DNA of 64,000 nt from Streptosporangium sp. NBC_01755 (GCF_035917995.1 NZ_CP109131.1:2294001-2358000); one strand, 5' to 3'; positions 8,468 to 16,968 are shown, counted from the stretch's first letter. Numbers and translations: made by a program. The notes: generated by a model from the sequence alone, not told the origin.

Positions 8468-8779
8468 ATGTCAGACATGAACGTGCACGGCGCCGGCAAG
8501 CACGGGAAAACGGTCGACGACCCGTCCGAGGAGATCCCGATCGAGACGCCCGAGGCCGACGCCGCCGAGCAGCGTCAGTCGGCGCGCGAGGGCGGCTCCG
8601 TCTTGTCCCCCGACCTCTCCGCGGAGGCGGAGGTCGACCCCGCGGACGCCGCCGAGCAGGACCGGACCGCGCGCGAGGAGGATCAGGAGTGGCCCGATAC
8701 CGTCCCCATGGAGGCGAATCCCGCCGACATCTTCGAGCAGCGACGCACGATCGAGCTCGATGAGGACGATTATCGCTGA
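8468..8779 (+). CDS. Small acidic hypothetical protein with three internal repeats
   Basis: A 103-residue, very acidic, probably disordered protein. Three imperfect repeats of the type (E/P)AD(A/I)(A/F)EQ-R/D-x-(S/T) are visible at about residues 29-39, 57-68 and 84-95, the last followed by an acidic DEDDYR tail. No signal peptide, membrane segment or Cys. The ATG at 8477 has a better-spaced GGGG site than the ATG at 8468, so it may start three residues later. It precedes the TetR gene on the same strand by about 60 bp. Function not recognised. Confidence 0.6.
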   Translation: MSDMNVHGAGKHGKTVDDPSEEIPIETPEADAAEQRQSAREGGSVLSPDLSAEAEVDPADAAEQDRTAREEDQEWPDTVPMEANPADIFEQRRTIELDEDDYR

Positions 8780-8839
8780 CCCCTGTTACCCGCGCGTAGG
8801 ATGGCCCCAGACACCAGGAGTTTCACCCAAGGAGACCAC

Positions 8840-9469
8840 GTGACCGCTACCCCGGATGCCAAGCCCCGGGGCACCCGGCTGCCCCGGACAGCCCGCCGCC
8901 GCCAGCTGCTCAGCGCGGCGCAGGAGGTCTTCGTGGAGAACGGCTACCACGCGGCCGCGATGGACGAGATCGCCGAGCGTGCCGGGGTCAGCAAGCCGGT
9001 CCTCTACCAGCACTTCCCAGGCAAGCAGGAGCTCTATCTGGCCCTGCTCGACCTGCATGTGGACGACCTGATCACTCGCTGCCGCGACGCCCTCGCCTCC
9101 ACCACGGACAACAAGCAGCGTGTCCAGGCCGCCATCGGCGCGTTCTTCGACTTCGTCTCCAGCCAGGGCGAGGCCTTCCGGCTGGTGTTCGAGTCGGATC
9201 TGCGTAACGCCGCCCCGGTCCGCCAGCGCATGGAGCGCAACCTCCGTGAGAGCGCCGAGATGATCAGCCAGGTCATCCAGGAGGACACCGGCTGCTCCAG
9301 CGACGAGGCACGCCTGCTGGGCGTCGGGCTGGTCGGCATGGCCGAGGTCAGCGCACGTTACTGGATCAGTAGCAACGGCTCCATTCCCAAGGACGCGGCC
9401 ACCCAGCTCATCGCGCGCCTGTCGTGGCGCGGCATCTCCGGTTTCCCCCGCACCGTCGCCGACCACTGA
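8840..9469 (+). CDS. TetR/AcrR family transcriptional regulator
   Basis: A 209-residue regulator. The N-terminal TetR DNA-binding domain (about residues 15-62) contains the HTH with IAERAGVSKPVLYQHFPGK; the C-terminal helical domain is the ligand and dimer part. The GTG at 8840 has GGAG 5 nt upstream and gives the normal N-terminus; an in-frame ATG at 8801 is less likely. It is followed by a DUF3107 gene and a little further by a ferritin-like protein and a RhlE-type helicase. The same order occurs in M. tuberculosis (TetR Rv3208, TB9.4, Rv3210c, RhlE). The regulated genes cannot be told from sequence. Confidence 0.9.
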   Translation: MTATPDAKPRGTRLPRTARRRQLLSAAQEVFVENGYHAAAMDEIAERAGVSKPVLYQHFPGKQELYLALLDLHVDDLITRCRDALASTTDNKQRVQAAIGAFFDFVSSQGEAFRLVFESDLRNAAPVRQRMERNLRESAEMISQVIQEDTGCSSDEARLLGVGLVGMAEVSARYWISSNGSIPKDAATQLIARLSWRGISGFPRTVADH

Positions 9470-9605
9470 GAACGTCCCGCGGCCCCGCCGGCCCCGCCGG
9501 CCCCGCCGGCCCCAGGACATCTGTTCGCTTGGCGCGATCAACCGGCGCGTCGGACCTTCGATGGGGCGACCATGGGACGAGCAACCCTCATCGAAAGGGA
9601 GCACG

Positions 9606-9836
9606 ATGGAAATCAAGATCGGCGTACGTTCCGTGCACCGTGAACTCGTAGTGGAGACCGACCTCACGGCCGACCAGGTCGAGAGCGAGATCGGTGCCGC
9701 CCTCACATCCGGCAGCGGTGTCTTCACCCTCACCGACGTCAACGGCCGGAAGATCATCGTCCCGGTCGCGTCACTCGGCTTCATCGAGATCGGCGAGGAG
9801 GCGGCGCGTCCCGTCGGCTTCGGCGGCACGCTCTAA
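9606..9836 (+). CDS. DUF3107 family small protein
   Basis: A 76-residue protein beginning MEIKIGVRSVHREL, with a beta-rich layout and the characteristic VPVASLGFIEIGE segment. Length and position after a TetR gene match the DUF3107 family (M. tuberculosis TB9.4). Cytoplasmic, biochemical role not established. A GAAAGGGAG site precedes the ATG. The 136 bp upstream contain a 10-12 bp GCCCCGCCG repeat in tandem (9479-9514). A long inverted repeat follows the stop. Confidence 0.85.
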   Translation: MEIKIGVRSVHRELVVETDLTADQVESEIGAALTSGSGVFTLTDVNGRKIIVPVASLGFIEIGEEAARPVGFGGTL

Positions 9837-10352
9837 CGGATTCCGAGGCTCGCGCCGGATCGTCGTCCCCCGCCGGCATGGCGCGGTCCGCGGATCCGGC
9901 GCGAGCACGGGCGTCGAGTGATCATCTCTTGCGGAGAATCCGATGTGGGGCGCCCCGGACCCCCGGCACCCGTCTCGCCGGGCTCAGAAACGCTCGTTCC
10001 CCCATGTGCCCGGGCACTCGTCCCGCTCGCCGAACCCGCAGCAGCGCGGACGTCTGACCCGGCGAAGATGCTCCCGGCCCCGGCCGACGGCCGGACACCC
10101 CGCGCCTCCTCTGCGTAGCACGGGACGCGATGTCCAGCGGTTCGGCCCACATCTCGTCAAGGAACTGCCATAGCGGCGCGAGGCCCTCATGTCTCGCACG
10201 CTACCGCTGTTCGGCGTCCCACGCGCCTCGATCCGCGGACCGGTTCTCCTGCTCCGCCCCCCGGCGAACAGGCCCAGGGCCGCTCCGGGAGCCGGGAACA
10301 TCCCCCGAACGACCATCCCGGCCCCCATGCCAGGGGCGCGGGGGGCAGCGGC
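9837..10352. other. Intergenic region between convergent DUF3107 and ferritin-like genes
   Basis: No gene is supported in these 516 bp. Apart from the inverted repeat at 9848-9906 I see no structured element. Open frames on both strands are high-GC shadows without ribosome-binding sites. Confidence 0.5.
9848..9906 (+). terminator. Long inverted repeat, probable terminator of DUF3107
   Basis: A perfect 14-bp inverted repeat (9848-9861 with 9893-9906) around a 31-nt loop that itself contains GC-rich complementary stretches. It starts 12 bp after the DUF3107 stop codon. Confidence 0.6.
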
Positions 10353-10991
10353 TCACAGCCCCAGAGCGATCATCCGGTTGCCGTGTTTCTCGGTCAGCCG
10401 GGCGAACATCCGGCCGATGTCCTCCCCGGCCGCCTCCGCCAGCAGCGTCGCGAGTTCCGGCCTGGCCGCGGCCACATGCTGTCCCTGGCTCAGCGCCTCC
10501 CCGACCAGCCGCCTGGCCCACAGTGCCAGTCTCCCCGCCTGCGTGGGGTCCTCCTGCAGCGCCGCGCCGACCCTCTCCACGGCGAACCGGGACCTTTCCT
10601 CGTCCGCGAGGACCTCCTCGACGAGGTCCCGCGTCTCGTCGTCCATGCCGATGGCCGCCTCGCGGTAGAAGTCGAGCGCGATCCCCGTACCCACGTACGC
10701 CTTCACCAGAGCCTCCAGCCAGTCTCCGGGAGCGGTCTGGGCGTGCCAGTCGTCCAGCGGCCCGACGAAGGGCGCCATCGCCTCCTCAGGATCGGTCCCG
10801 AGGGCGGCGAGCCGGTCGCGGAGCAGTTCGAAATGCGCGTACTCGACCGCCGCGAGGCCACCGAGGGCCGCCCGATCGGTCAGCGAGGGGGCATACCGGG
10901 TGGCGTCCTCGGCGAGCCTGAGGAACGCCGTCAGCTCGGCGTAGGCGAGAACACCGAGCAGGTCACAGACACCGGGAGGGGAATCACTCAT
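10353..10991 (-). CDS. Ferritin-like (MiaE-related) protein
   Basis: A 212-residue all-helical protein of the ferritin-like superfamily, related to the tRNA ms2io6A hydroxylase fold. Possible di-iron ligands are spread as expected: Glu19 (AYAELTAF), Glu50 with His53 (EYAHFE), and the Glu residues in the EEVLADEERSR segment. ATG at 10991. It lies divergently from the DEAD-box helicase, the same pairing as Rv3210c and RhlE in M. tuberculosis. Whether it hydroxylates tRNA is not established; the family assignment is by fold and context. Confidence 0.75.
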   Translation of the reverse strand: MSDSPPGVCDLLGVLAYAELTAFLRLAEDATRYAPSLTDRAALGGLAAVEYAHFELLRDRLAALGTDPEEAMAPFVGPLDDWHAQTAPGDWLEALVKAYVGTGIALDFYREAAIGMDDETRDLVEEVLADEERSRFAVERVGAALQEDPTQAGRLALWARRLVGEALSQGQHVAAARPELATLLAEAAGEDIGRMFARLTEKHGNRMIALGL

Positions 10992-11169
10992 GGACGCAGC
11001 CTACGAGCTGACCGACCTCTCGATTCACCGGGAATACAAAGAAATCGGTTCTCCGTTGTGGTATCGAGTACACTGCTCTGTGAAAGTGCGACCGCACCGT
11101 GTTAATCCGGGATATCCACTCCCGGACGCCCCCAAAAGTCGGCGTGACGCCGCAGCGGTCGCTGATGAC

Positions 11170-13197
11170 ATGACGAGGGCTGGACCTTCCGCGAGGACTC
11201 GGCACGGGGAACACGTTTTCTGCCCGTGGTCCCGGCGGGCCTGCCTTCAACGGAGATTTAGGCAGGCCAAGCTGACGACGTTCCGAGACCTCGGAGTCAC
11301 CCCAGAGATCGCCGATGCCCTTGAGACCGAGGGCATCATCACGCCGTTCCCGATCCAGGAAATGGCACTCCCCCTGGCCCTAGCCGGCCAGGACATCATC
11401 GGCCAGGCGCGCACCGGCACCGGCAAGACCTACGCCTTCGGCGTGGCGATGCTGCAACGTGTCGGCAAGCCGAGGAAGAACCGCAAGAAGCCCCGCGGGC
11501 TGGTCGTCGTACCGACCCGTGAGCTCGCCGTCCAGGTCACCGAGGACCTCGTGACGGCGGCCGGAAAGCTCGGTTCGCGGATTCTCACCGTGTACGGCGG
11601 GCGCGCCTACGAACCTCAGATCGAGGCGCTCAAGCAGGGCGTCGACGTCATCGTCGGCACCCCGGGCCGCCTGCTCGACCTGGTCAAGCAGAAGCACCTC
11701 GACCTCAGCCAGATCGGGACACTCGTCCTCGACGAGGCCGACCGGATGCTCGACCTGGGCTTCCTGCCCGACATCGAGCGCATCATCAAGCTCATCCCCG
11801 CGGAGCGGCAGACGATGCTGTTCTCCGCGACCCTGCCGGGCGAGATCGTCGCCCTGTCCAGGCGTTACCTCACCCGCCCCACCCACGTGCGGGCCGAGAA
11901 CAACGACGCCGAGGCCGAGGCGACCCCGCAGACGACCCAGTTCGTCTGGCGCACGCACCGGATGGACAAGATCGAGATCGTCGGCCGCCTGCTGCAGTGC
12001 GAGGGCCGCGGGCTCACGATGATCTTCTGCGAGACCAAGCGCGCCTGCGACATGGTCGTCGAGCAGCTCAAGGAGCGCGGCTTCGCCGCCGCGGCCGTCC
12101 ACGGCGACCTCGGCCAGGGCCAGCGAGAGCAGGCCCTGCGCGCCTTCCGCAACGGCAAGATCGACGTGCTGGTCGCGACGGACGTCGCGGCGCGCGGCAT
12201 CGACGTCGACGACGTCACCCACGTCGTCAACTACGACTGCCCGCAGGACGAGAAGGCGTACGTCCACCGGATCGGCCGCACCGGCCGGGCCGGCAAGACG
12301 GGCGTCGCGGTGACCTTCGTCGAGTGGGAGGACCTCACTCGCTGGAAGGTCATCAACAACGCGCTCTCGCTCGCCTTCCCCGAGCCGGTCGAGACCTACT
12401 CGACCTCCCCGCACGTCTTCAGCGACCTGGGCATCCCCGAGGGCACCAAGGGCGTGCTGCCGCGCGCCAACCGGTCCCGGGCCGGCCTGGCCGCCGAGGA
12501 GGTCGAGGATCTCGGCGAGACCGGGCGAATCCGCTCCCGCTCCCCCCGCAAGGGGCGCGAGGACGATCGTGAGGAGCGTCGCGAGCGCCCGGCGCGCACA
12601 TCCCGTGAGCGCCGCCGTACTCGCGGCGGCCGTACCGGCGAGGAGACCCCCGCGCCGGCCACGGCCGAGGGAATCCAGCCCGCTGAGCCCCCTGTCGTCG
12701 AGATCGCCGAGGTGGAGACGGACGTGGCACCCCGCAAGGACATCCATGACGACCAGCACGCCGCCGAGGCCGCGCCCCGCCGGGGCCGGACCCGCAGGGC
12801 CGGGCTGAACCCCGAGGTGAGCCTCGTCGGGAAGTCCGAGTCTCCGGCTCACACCGATTCCGCGACGGACGAGCCGGTCCGCAGGCAGCGCCGTGCCAGG
12901 CGCGAGCAGGTGGCCGAGGCCCCCTCCTGGGGCGAGGAGCCAGTGGCGGAGTTCACGGCCGAGGAGGACGACACCATGGCCGAGCGCTGGGACGACGAAC
13001 CTCCGGCGGAGATCTACACGCCCCTGCCGCAGCCCGAGAAGATCATTCCGCCGAGCCCGTTCGCGGTGATCTTCAAGTCTCCGGACCTGGCGTCGGACGA
13101 CGACGAGATCGCCCCCTCGGCGGCCTCTGAGCGCGTGCAGAGCCGCCGGCGCCCGCCGGTGCGCGGCCCGCAGCGAGGAAATCGTCGCCCGAACTAG
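11170..13197 (+). CDS. DEAD-box RNA helicase (RhlE-like) with long charged tail
   Basis: An ATP-dependent RNA helicase. Visible motifs: Q motif (FPIQEMALPLAL), I (ARTGTGKT), Ia (PTRELA), Ib (TPGRLLD), II (DEAD in VLDEADRML), III (SAT), IV-VI (ATDVAARGIDVDDV, HRIGRTGRAGKTG). A 200-residue tail rich in Arg, Glu and Pro follows, probably disordered and RNA-binding. The start is uncertain. Homology begins at TTFRDLG, directly after a CTG at 11272 that would be the natural first codon. The nearest conventional in-frame start is the ATG at 11170, which lacks a ribosome-binding site and would add 34 unlikely residues. A hairpin occupies 11238-11268. Divergent to the ferritin-like gene. Confidence 0.9.
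   Translation: MTRAGPSARTRHGEHVFCPWSRRACLQRRFRQAKLTTFRDLGVTPEIADALETEGIITPFPIQEMALPLALAGQDIIGQARTGTGKTYAFGVAMLQRVGKPRKNRKKPRGLVVVPTRELAVQVTEDLVTAAGKLGSRILTVYGGRAYEPQIEALKQGVDVIVGTPGRLLDLVKQKHLDLSQIGTLVLDEADRMLDLGFLPDIERIIKLIPAERQTMLFSATLPGEIVALSRRYLTRPTHVRAENNDAEAEATPQTTQFVWRTHRMDKIEIVGRLLQCEGRGLTMIFCETKRACDMVVEQLKERGFAAAAVHGDLGQGQREQALRAFRNGKIDVLVATDVAARGIDVDDVTHVVNYDCPQDEKAYVHRIGRTGRAGKTGVAVTFVEWEDLTRWKVINNALSLAFPEPVETYSTSPHVFSDLGIPEGTKGVLPRANRSRAGLAAEEVEDLGETGRIRSRSPRKGREDDREERRERPARTSRERRRTRGGRTGEETPAPATAEGIQPAEPPVVEIAEVETDVAPRKDIHDDQHAAEAAPRRGRTRRAGLNPEVSLVGKSESPAHTDSATDEPVRRQRRARREQVAEAPSWGEEPVAEFTAEEDDTMAERWDDEPPAEIYTPLPQPEKIIPPSPFAVIFKSPDLASDDDEIAPSAASERVQSRRRPPVRGPQRGNRRPN
11238..11268 (+). 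promoter_or_regulatory. Leader hairpin with possible Shine-Dalgarno in the loop
   Basis: An 8-bp perfect inverted repeat (GGCCTGCC with GGCAGGCC) encloses a 15-nt loop containing GGAG. It ends 3 nt before the in-frame CTG at 11272. If translation starts at that CTG, folding would bring the GGAG near the start codon. Confidence 0.35.
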
Positions 13198-13211
13198 CAG
13201 TACCAGCATTG

Positions 13212-13245
13212 AAGGGGGCGCGACCATACCGGTGGCGCCCCTTTT
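13212..13245 (+). terminator. Intrinsic terminator after the helicase
   Basis: A stem AAGGGG(G)CGC with GCGCCCCTT followed by a T-run (CTTTTC), 14 bp after the helicase stop. It overlaps the region where an upstream start for the next hydrolase would lie, supporting the later start of that gene. Confidence 0.8.
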
Positions 13246-13298
13246 CGCGCTCCCGGACGCACGGAGCGATGTCACCAAGAGAGGTATCGTGGGGCCAC

Positions 13299-14171
13299 GT
13301 GAGTACGCCGCGTTTTCTGACCCTGCCTCCTGGCGTTCGCTCTCGCCAGATCGAGACGGCGGTGGGCAGCTTCGCCGCCCTGGAGGCCCTGCCCGTCAGC
13401 GGCATTCCCGAGCGCTGGCCGGCCCTGCTGGTCCCCGGTCTGACGGGGAGCAAGGAAGACTTCATCGCGGTGCTGCAGACGCTCGCCCAGTCGGGCCGCC
13501 AGGTCGTCGCGATCGACATGAGAGGCCAGTACGAGTCGAGCGGCCCTGACGACAGGAGCCTCTACACCTGTGCCGCGCTCGGCAACGACGTCGACGTTCT
13601 GGCCCAGCTGCTCGGCCACGAAGGCCCGATCCACCTGGTCGGCCACTCCTTCGGCGGCCTGGTCACCCGGGAGGCGGTCATCGACGGCCGTACCCGGTTC
13701 GCGTCCTACACGCTCATGAGCTCCGGGCCCGGCGCGATCGTCGGGCCCCGCGAGCACGCGGGCCGCATCATGCTCTCGGAGCTGCCCGACCTCGGTCTGG
13801 AACACCTGTGGCACACCCGGATGGAGCCCGAGGCCCTGTCCGCCGGGGTGTCCGACGAGATCATCGCCTTCCTGCGCAAGCGGCTGTTCGCCAACTCGCC
13901 CACCGGTATGGCCACGATGACCGAGGAGGTGCTCTCCGCGCCTGACCGATGCGACGAGCTCACACAGGTCGATGTCGCCACCCTGGTCCTGTACGGCGAG
14001 CACGACGACGGCTGGCCACCGCGTATGCAGTCGGAGATGGCCCACCGGCTGGACGCCGACTGCGTGGTGGTCCCCGGCGCGGCCCACTCCCCCGCGGTGG
14101 AGGCCCCGGAGACCACGGCCGCCGCACTCGTCCGCTTCTGGAACGCCGCGGAAAACCGGCTGAGAAGCTGA
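13299..14171 (+). CDS. Alpha/beta hydrolase
   Basis: A 290-residue alpha/beta-hydrolase-fold enzyme. Nucleophile elbow GHSFGG, acid in LYGEHDDGW, His in GAAHSPAVEAP, oxyanion loop LVPGLTGSKED. GTG at 13299 is taken because the helicase terminator (13212-13245) excludes longer forms and the family N-terminus fits; an upstream GGGG is close to the start. No signal peptide. Different from the hydrolase at 4169. The substrate is not predictable. Downstream lie three copies of a hairpin-forming repeat. Confidence 0.85.
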   Translation: MSTPRFLTLPPGVRSRQIETAVGSFAALEALPVSGIPERWPALLVPGLTGSKEDFIAVLQTLAQSGRQVVAIDMRGQYESSGPDDRSLYTCAALGNDVDVLAQLLGHEGPIHLVGHSFGGLVTREAVIDGRTRFASYTLMSSGPGAIVGPREHAGRIMLSELPDLGLEHLWHTRMEPEALSAGVSDEIIAFLRKRLFANSPTGMATMTEEVLSAPDRCDELTQVDVATLVLYGEHDDGWPPRMQSEMAHRLDADCVVVPGAAHSPAVEAPETTAAALVRFWNAAENRLRS

Positions 14172-14178
14172 TCTCCCG

Positions 14179-14296
14179 CATGTCGTCTGGGGTTTTCCTT
14201 CGGGGAGACCCCCTGCCCGCATGTCACCTGGGGTCTTCCACTGGAGGACCCCTGCCCTCATGTCACCTGGGATCTTCCACCAGGGGACCCCTGTTG
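14179..14296 (+). repeat. Three tandem hairpin-forming repeats of about 39 bp
   Basis: Units begin with CATGTC at 14179, 14220 and 14259 and are 41, 39 and about 37 nt long. Each contains a complementary pair of the type GGGGTCTTCC and GGAGGACCCC, so the array would form three successive hairpins. They lie between the hydrolase stop and the oxygenase start. Confidence 0.7.
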
Positions 14297-14333
14297 GACG
14301 AGTCGTCGAATGCCATGTAATGATTTACTTACC

Positions 14334-15251
14334 ATGGCGAGTATCGAAGACATCGTCGTCCAGCCTCCGCACACCGCGACGTGGCTGGTGCACATCGACC
14401 GCTCCATGTGGGTCGGCGGGGTCCGCGGCCTCATGCTCCAGGCCCTGCACCCCCTCGCGATGCGCGGGGTCTGGCAGAACTCCGACTTCCAGCAGGACCC
14501 GTTCGGGAGGCTCCGCCGCACGGCGGACTTCGTGGGCAGGGTCACCTTCGGCAGTCCCGCGGAGGCCGACGAGATCGGCCGCCGCGTCCGGGGAATCCAC
14601 CGGCGGCTCCGTATCGACGATCCCGACACCGGCCGTACCCACCGGGTGGACGACCCGGAACTGCTGCTCTGGGTGCACTGCGCGGAGGTCTCCTCCTACC
14701 TGGCCGTGGCACGGCGGGCGGGCCTGGGGCTCAGCGACCGCCAGGCCGACCGCTACCTGGCCGAGCAGCGCCGCAGCGCCACCTACGTCGGCCTGCACGC
14801 CGAGGACGTGCCCGGCTCCCTGGCGGAGCTGGAGGGCTACCTCGCCTCGGTCCGCCCGGCGCTGAGGGTCACCCCCGAGGCCGCGTCCACTGTGCGCTTC
14901 CTGCTGTGGCCGCGGCTGCCCGCCGGGCTGCGTGCCCTCGCCCCCGGCGAACCCGCCTACTTCGCCTTCGGCGCGCTCTGCTACTACTCGCTGCCCGACT
15001 GGGCCAGACGGATGTACGGCGTACTGCCCGAGGTGCCGCCCGGCACGGTGACGGCGGCGCTGAAGGCGTTCCGGCTGGCCATGAACTCGCTTCCCGAGCA
15101 CGTCCACGACCGGGCGTTCACGCCCGGCACCCGCGAGATGCTCAGAGCCTCCCGCGAGCGGCTCGCCTCGGCGGGCTACGACATGACCAGGGGGCTCAAG
15201 GGGCTGACCGACCCGCGCCGCTGGCCGGACCGGCTGCCCCGCACCGCCTGA
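14334..15251 (+). CDS. Oxygenase MpaB family protein (DUF2236)
   Basis: A 305-residue protein of the latex-clearing-protein/MpaB superfamily of heme b-containing oxygenases. Family signatures visible: HIDRSMWVGGVRGLMLQALHP-type N-terminus, DFVGRVTFGS segment, an WVHCAEVSSY helix with the conserved His, and a late Arg/Trp-rich part. The ATG at 14334 gives the usual N-terminus; an in-frame ATG at 14310 is possible and neither has a clear ribosome-binding site. The AT-rich GTAATGATTTAC just upstream may be promoter or operator sequence. Substrate unknown. Confidence 0.85.
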   Translation: MASIEDIVVQPPHTATWLVHIDRSMWVGGVRGLMLQALHPLAMRGVWQNSDFQQDPFGRLRRTADFVGRVTFGSPAEADEIGRRVRGIHRRLRIDDPDTGRTHRVDDPELLLWVHCAEVSSYLAVARRAGLGLSDRQADRYLAEQRRSATYVGLHAEDVPGSLAELEGYLASVRPALRVTPEAASTVRFLLWPRLPAGLRALAPGEPAYFAFGALCYYSLPDWARRMYGVLPEVPPGTVTAALKAFRLAMNSLPEHVHDRAFTPGTREMLRASRERLASAGYDMTRGLKGLTDPRRWPDRLPRTA

Positions 15252-15254
15252 CAT

Positions 15255-15357
15255 CGCGCCACGCGGTCAGCCGGCGAGGGCGTCGGCGAGGTGGGCCGCG
15301 ACGACCGAGCCGGCGCCGAACTGACGACGCGCCACGTGGTCAGTCGGCGAGGGCGTC
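15255..15357. repeat. 30-bp direct repeat duplicating the nuclease gene 3' end
   Basis: Bases 15328-15357 contain the last codons and stop of the nuclease gene. A copy with 28 of 30 identities lies at 15255-15284, 73 bp further downstream of that gene. Confidence 0.7.
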
Positions 15358-16251
15358 CCACGGCTCGCGGTCGCCGCCCGCGGCCTGGCCCTCCGGGCAG
15401 TGGCGGCGAAAGTCGCACCACGAGCACAGGGGACCCGTACGGGGCGGGAAGGATGCGTCGATCTCGGGGGGCACCGGGGGCGGAGTCCGCTCGGCCCCCC
15501 TGGTCCTCCTCGCGGCCGAGCCCGTCCTGCTGGGGTGGGTGGCCGACCACGCCCGGTAACGCTCGTCGGCCTCGGACGCCTCGACGGCGATCTCCTCGGC
15601 GCGGCCAAGGTGCCGGGCCAGCGACTCGTCGGTGTGCTCCCACTCCACGATGGAGGCGGTCGGCAGATGGTGGAGCTCGACCCGGTGGCAGGGTCGGTGC
15701 AACATCTTCGAGGAGGCGATGGCGTAGACCGCCAGGGCGAGCGAGGAACGGGCGTCGTCGGCGGTCAGCGGGCGCCGGCCGGTCTTGTAGTCGACCACGA
15801 CCAGCTCCTCGCCCCGCCGGTCGAGCCGGTCCACCCGGCCGGAGAGGGCGACGACCGAGGTGCGCGTGGCGACGGTACGCTCGACGCCGACCGGCTCCGC
15901 GGCGGGGTCGAGGCTCGCCACGTATCCGCGGACCATCTCCCCGGCCCGGTCACGCCAGGTGGCCGACTGTTCCGCGTCACGGAAGCCCTCGCCGATCCAC
16001 CCCCTGGTGAGCAGGGTGACGGCGACCTCGGGCGTGCGCCGCTCGTACGGCTCGCGCCACCAGGCGGCCAGGGCGTTGTGCACGCTGGCGCCCACGCTGT
16101 TGTGCGCCCACGGCGGGCCCTTCTGCGGCGCGGGCCTGTCCATGTAGGTGAACCGGTAGCGCCGGGGGCAGTCCAGCCAGTTGTTCAGCCGCGACGGCGT
16201 GCAGGCGTACAGCCGCCGCGGCATGCCCTCCAGGGGAAGCTGGTCCATCAA
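15340..16251 (-). CDS. RecB-family PD-(D/E)XK nuclease with Fe-S cluster motif
   Basis: A 303-residue nuclease of the PDDEXK_1/RecB type. The active-site core is LSGRVDRLDRRG followed by VVVDYKTG, giving the Asp and the DxK. Four Cys residues, one near the N-terminus (DCPRRYRF) and three near the C-terminus (CSWCDFRRHC), form the AddB-type 4Fe-4S staple. Such proteins act in DNA repair or processing. ATG at 16251, 3 bp after the stop of the upstream gene for the metallo-beta-lactamase-fold protein, so co-transcribed. M. tuberculosis carries a RecB-like nuclease in the same general neighbourhood. The 3' end is duplicated downstream. Confidence 0.85.
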   Translation of the reverse strand: MMDQLPLEGMPRRLYACTPSRLNNWLDCPRRYRFTYMDRPAPQKGPPWAHNSVGASVHNALAAWWREPYERRTPEVAVTLLTRGWIGEGFRDAEQSATWRDRAGEMVRGYVASLDPAAEPVGVERTVATRTSVVALSGRVDRLDRRGEELVVVDYKTGRRPLTADDARSSLALAVYAIASSKMLHRPCHRVELHHLPTASIVEWEHTDESLARHLGRAEEIAVEASEADERYRAWSATHPSRTGSAARRTRGAERTPPPVPPEIDASFPPRTGPLCSWCDFRRHCPEGQAAGGDREPWDALAD

Positions 16252-16254
16252 GGG

Positions 16255-16968
16255 CTATTCGTCCCGGAGATTCAGCCGGATTCCCGCCGCGCGCGTGCCA
16301 TCGGTCAGTGGCCCCTCCTCCTGGGCCTCCACCCCGCGGGTCAGCGAGCCGGAGAGCCAGGCGTCGAACTGAGGCTCCAGATCGCCGATCGTCGTCTCCT
16401 CACCGTGCGCCGGCAGCACCCGGGTGCCGTGGGGCAGGGTGAACAGCCGTCCGCCGATGGCGGTCAGCTGGTCGGCCAGGGCGGGATACTCACCGCCGAT
16501 CTTGCCGGGGCCGTCGGCCTGGAGGGTCTTGCCGGTGAAGACCGTCGCGAGGGCCTCGCAGTAGAGCGAGACGCCACCGTGGGAGACGCCCGGGGTGGAC
16601 ATGACCTCCAGATGAACGCCGCCGACCTCGAACAGGCCCTCGTCCTCCATGTCGATGTCCGGCCAGGTGTCGGCCCAGGTCAGCCGCCACAGCGGCCTGT
16701 CCTTGGGGTGCAAGGCGATCACCGCCTCATCTCTGGCCGCGACCTCGATGGCCGCACCCACGTGGTCGGGCAGACCGTGGGTGCAGATGATCGCCAGCAC
16801 CTCCCGCTCGCCGACCTTCTCCAGGATCGCCTCCGCGTCGCGCGCGGGGTCGATGACGATGACATCCTCGTCGTCGCCCAGGATCCACGTGTTGTTCTCG
16901 ACCTTGTGCTCGACGCCGTCGACATCGACGACGCCCTCGGTCACCACTCGCTCGATACGCGCTGTCAC
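16255..16968 (-). CDS. Metallo-beta-lactamase-fold protein with altered metal site
   Basis: A 237-residue glyoxalase II-like protein by overall sequence, but several expected metal ligands are changed. HxHxDH reads HGLPDH (second His is Leu), the usual PGHTPG region reads PGVSHGG, and the bridging Asp of GDT is Lys (GKT). The late His in PAHGEETTIG remains. GTG at 16968 is chosen because it gives the family N-terminus; the ribosome-binding site is weak. It overlaps no neighbour and is followed after 3 bp by the nuclease gene. It may be catalytically dead or use a different metal arrangement. Confidence 0.8.
   Translation of the reverse strand: MTARIERVVTEGVVDVDGVEHKVENNTWILGDDEDVIVIDPARDAEAILEKVGEREVLAIICTHGLPDHVGAAIEVAARDEAVIALHPKDRPLWRLTWADTWPDIDMEDEGLFEVGGVHLEVMSTPGVSHGGVSLYCEALATVFTGKTLQADGPGKIGGEYPALADQLTAIGGRLFTLPHGTRVLPAHGEETTIGDLEPQFDAWLSGSLTRGVEAQEEGPLTDGTRAAGIRLNLRDE

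Noticed and set aside
10130-10921. Plus-strand frame of 263 residues opposite the ferritin-like gene
   Set aside because: Arg/Pro/Ser-rich shadow typical of antisense high-GC DNA.
11380-13278. A 632-residue open frame antisense to the DEAD-box helicase
   Set aside because: Shadow of the helicase, whose motifs are complete. No start signal and atypical composition.
14179-14296. CRISPR array
   Set aside because: Only three units, no spacers, hairpins within each unit.
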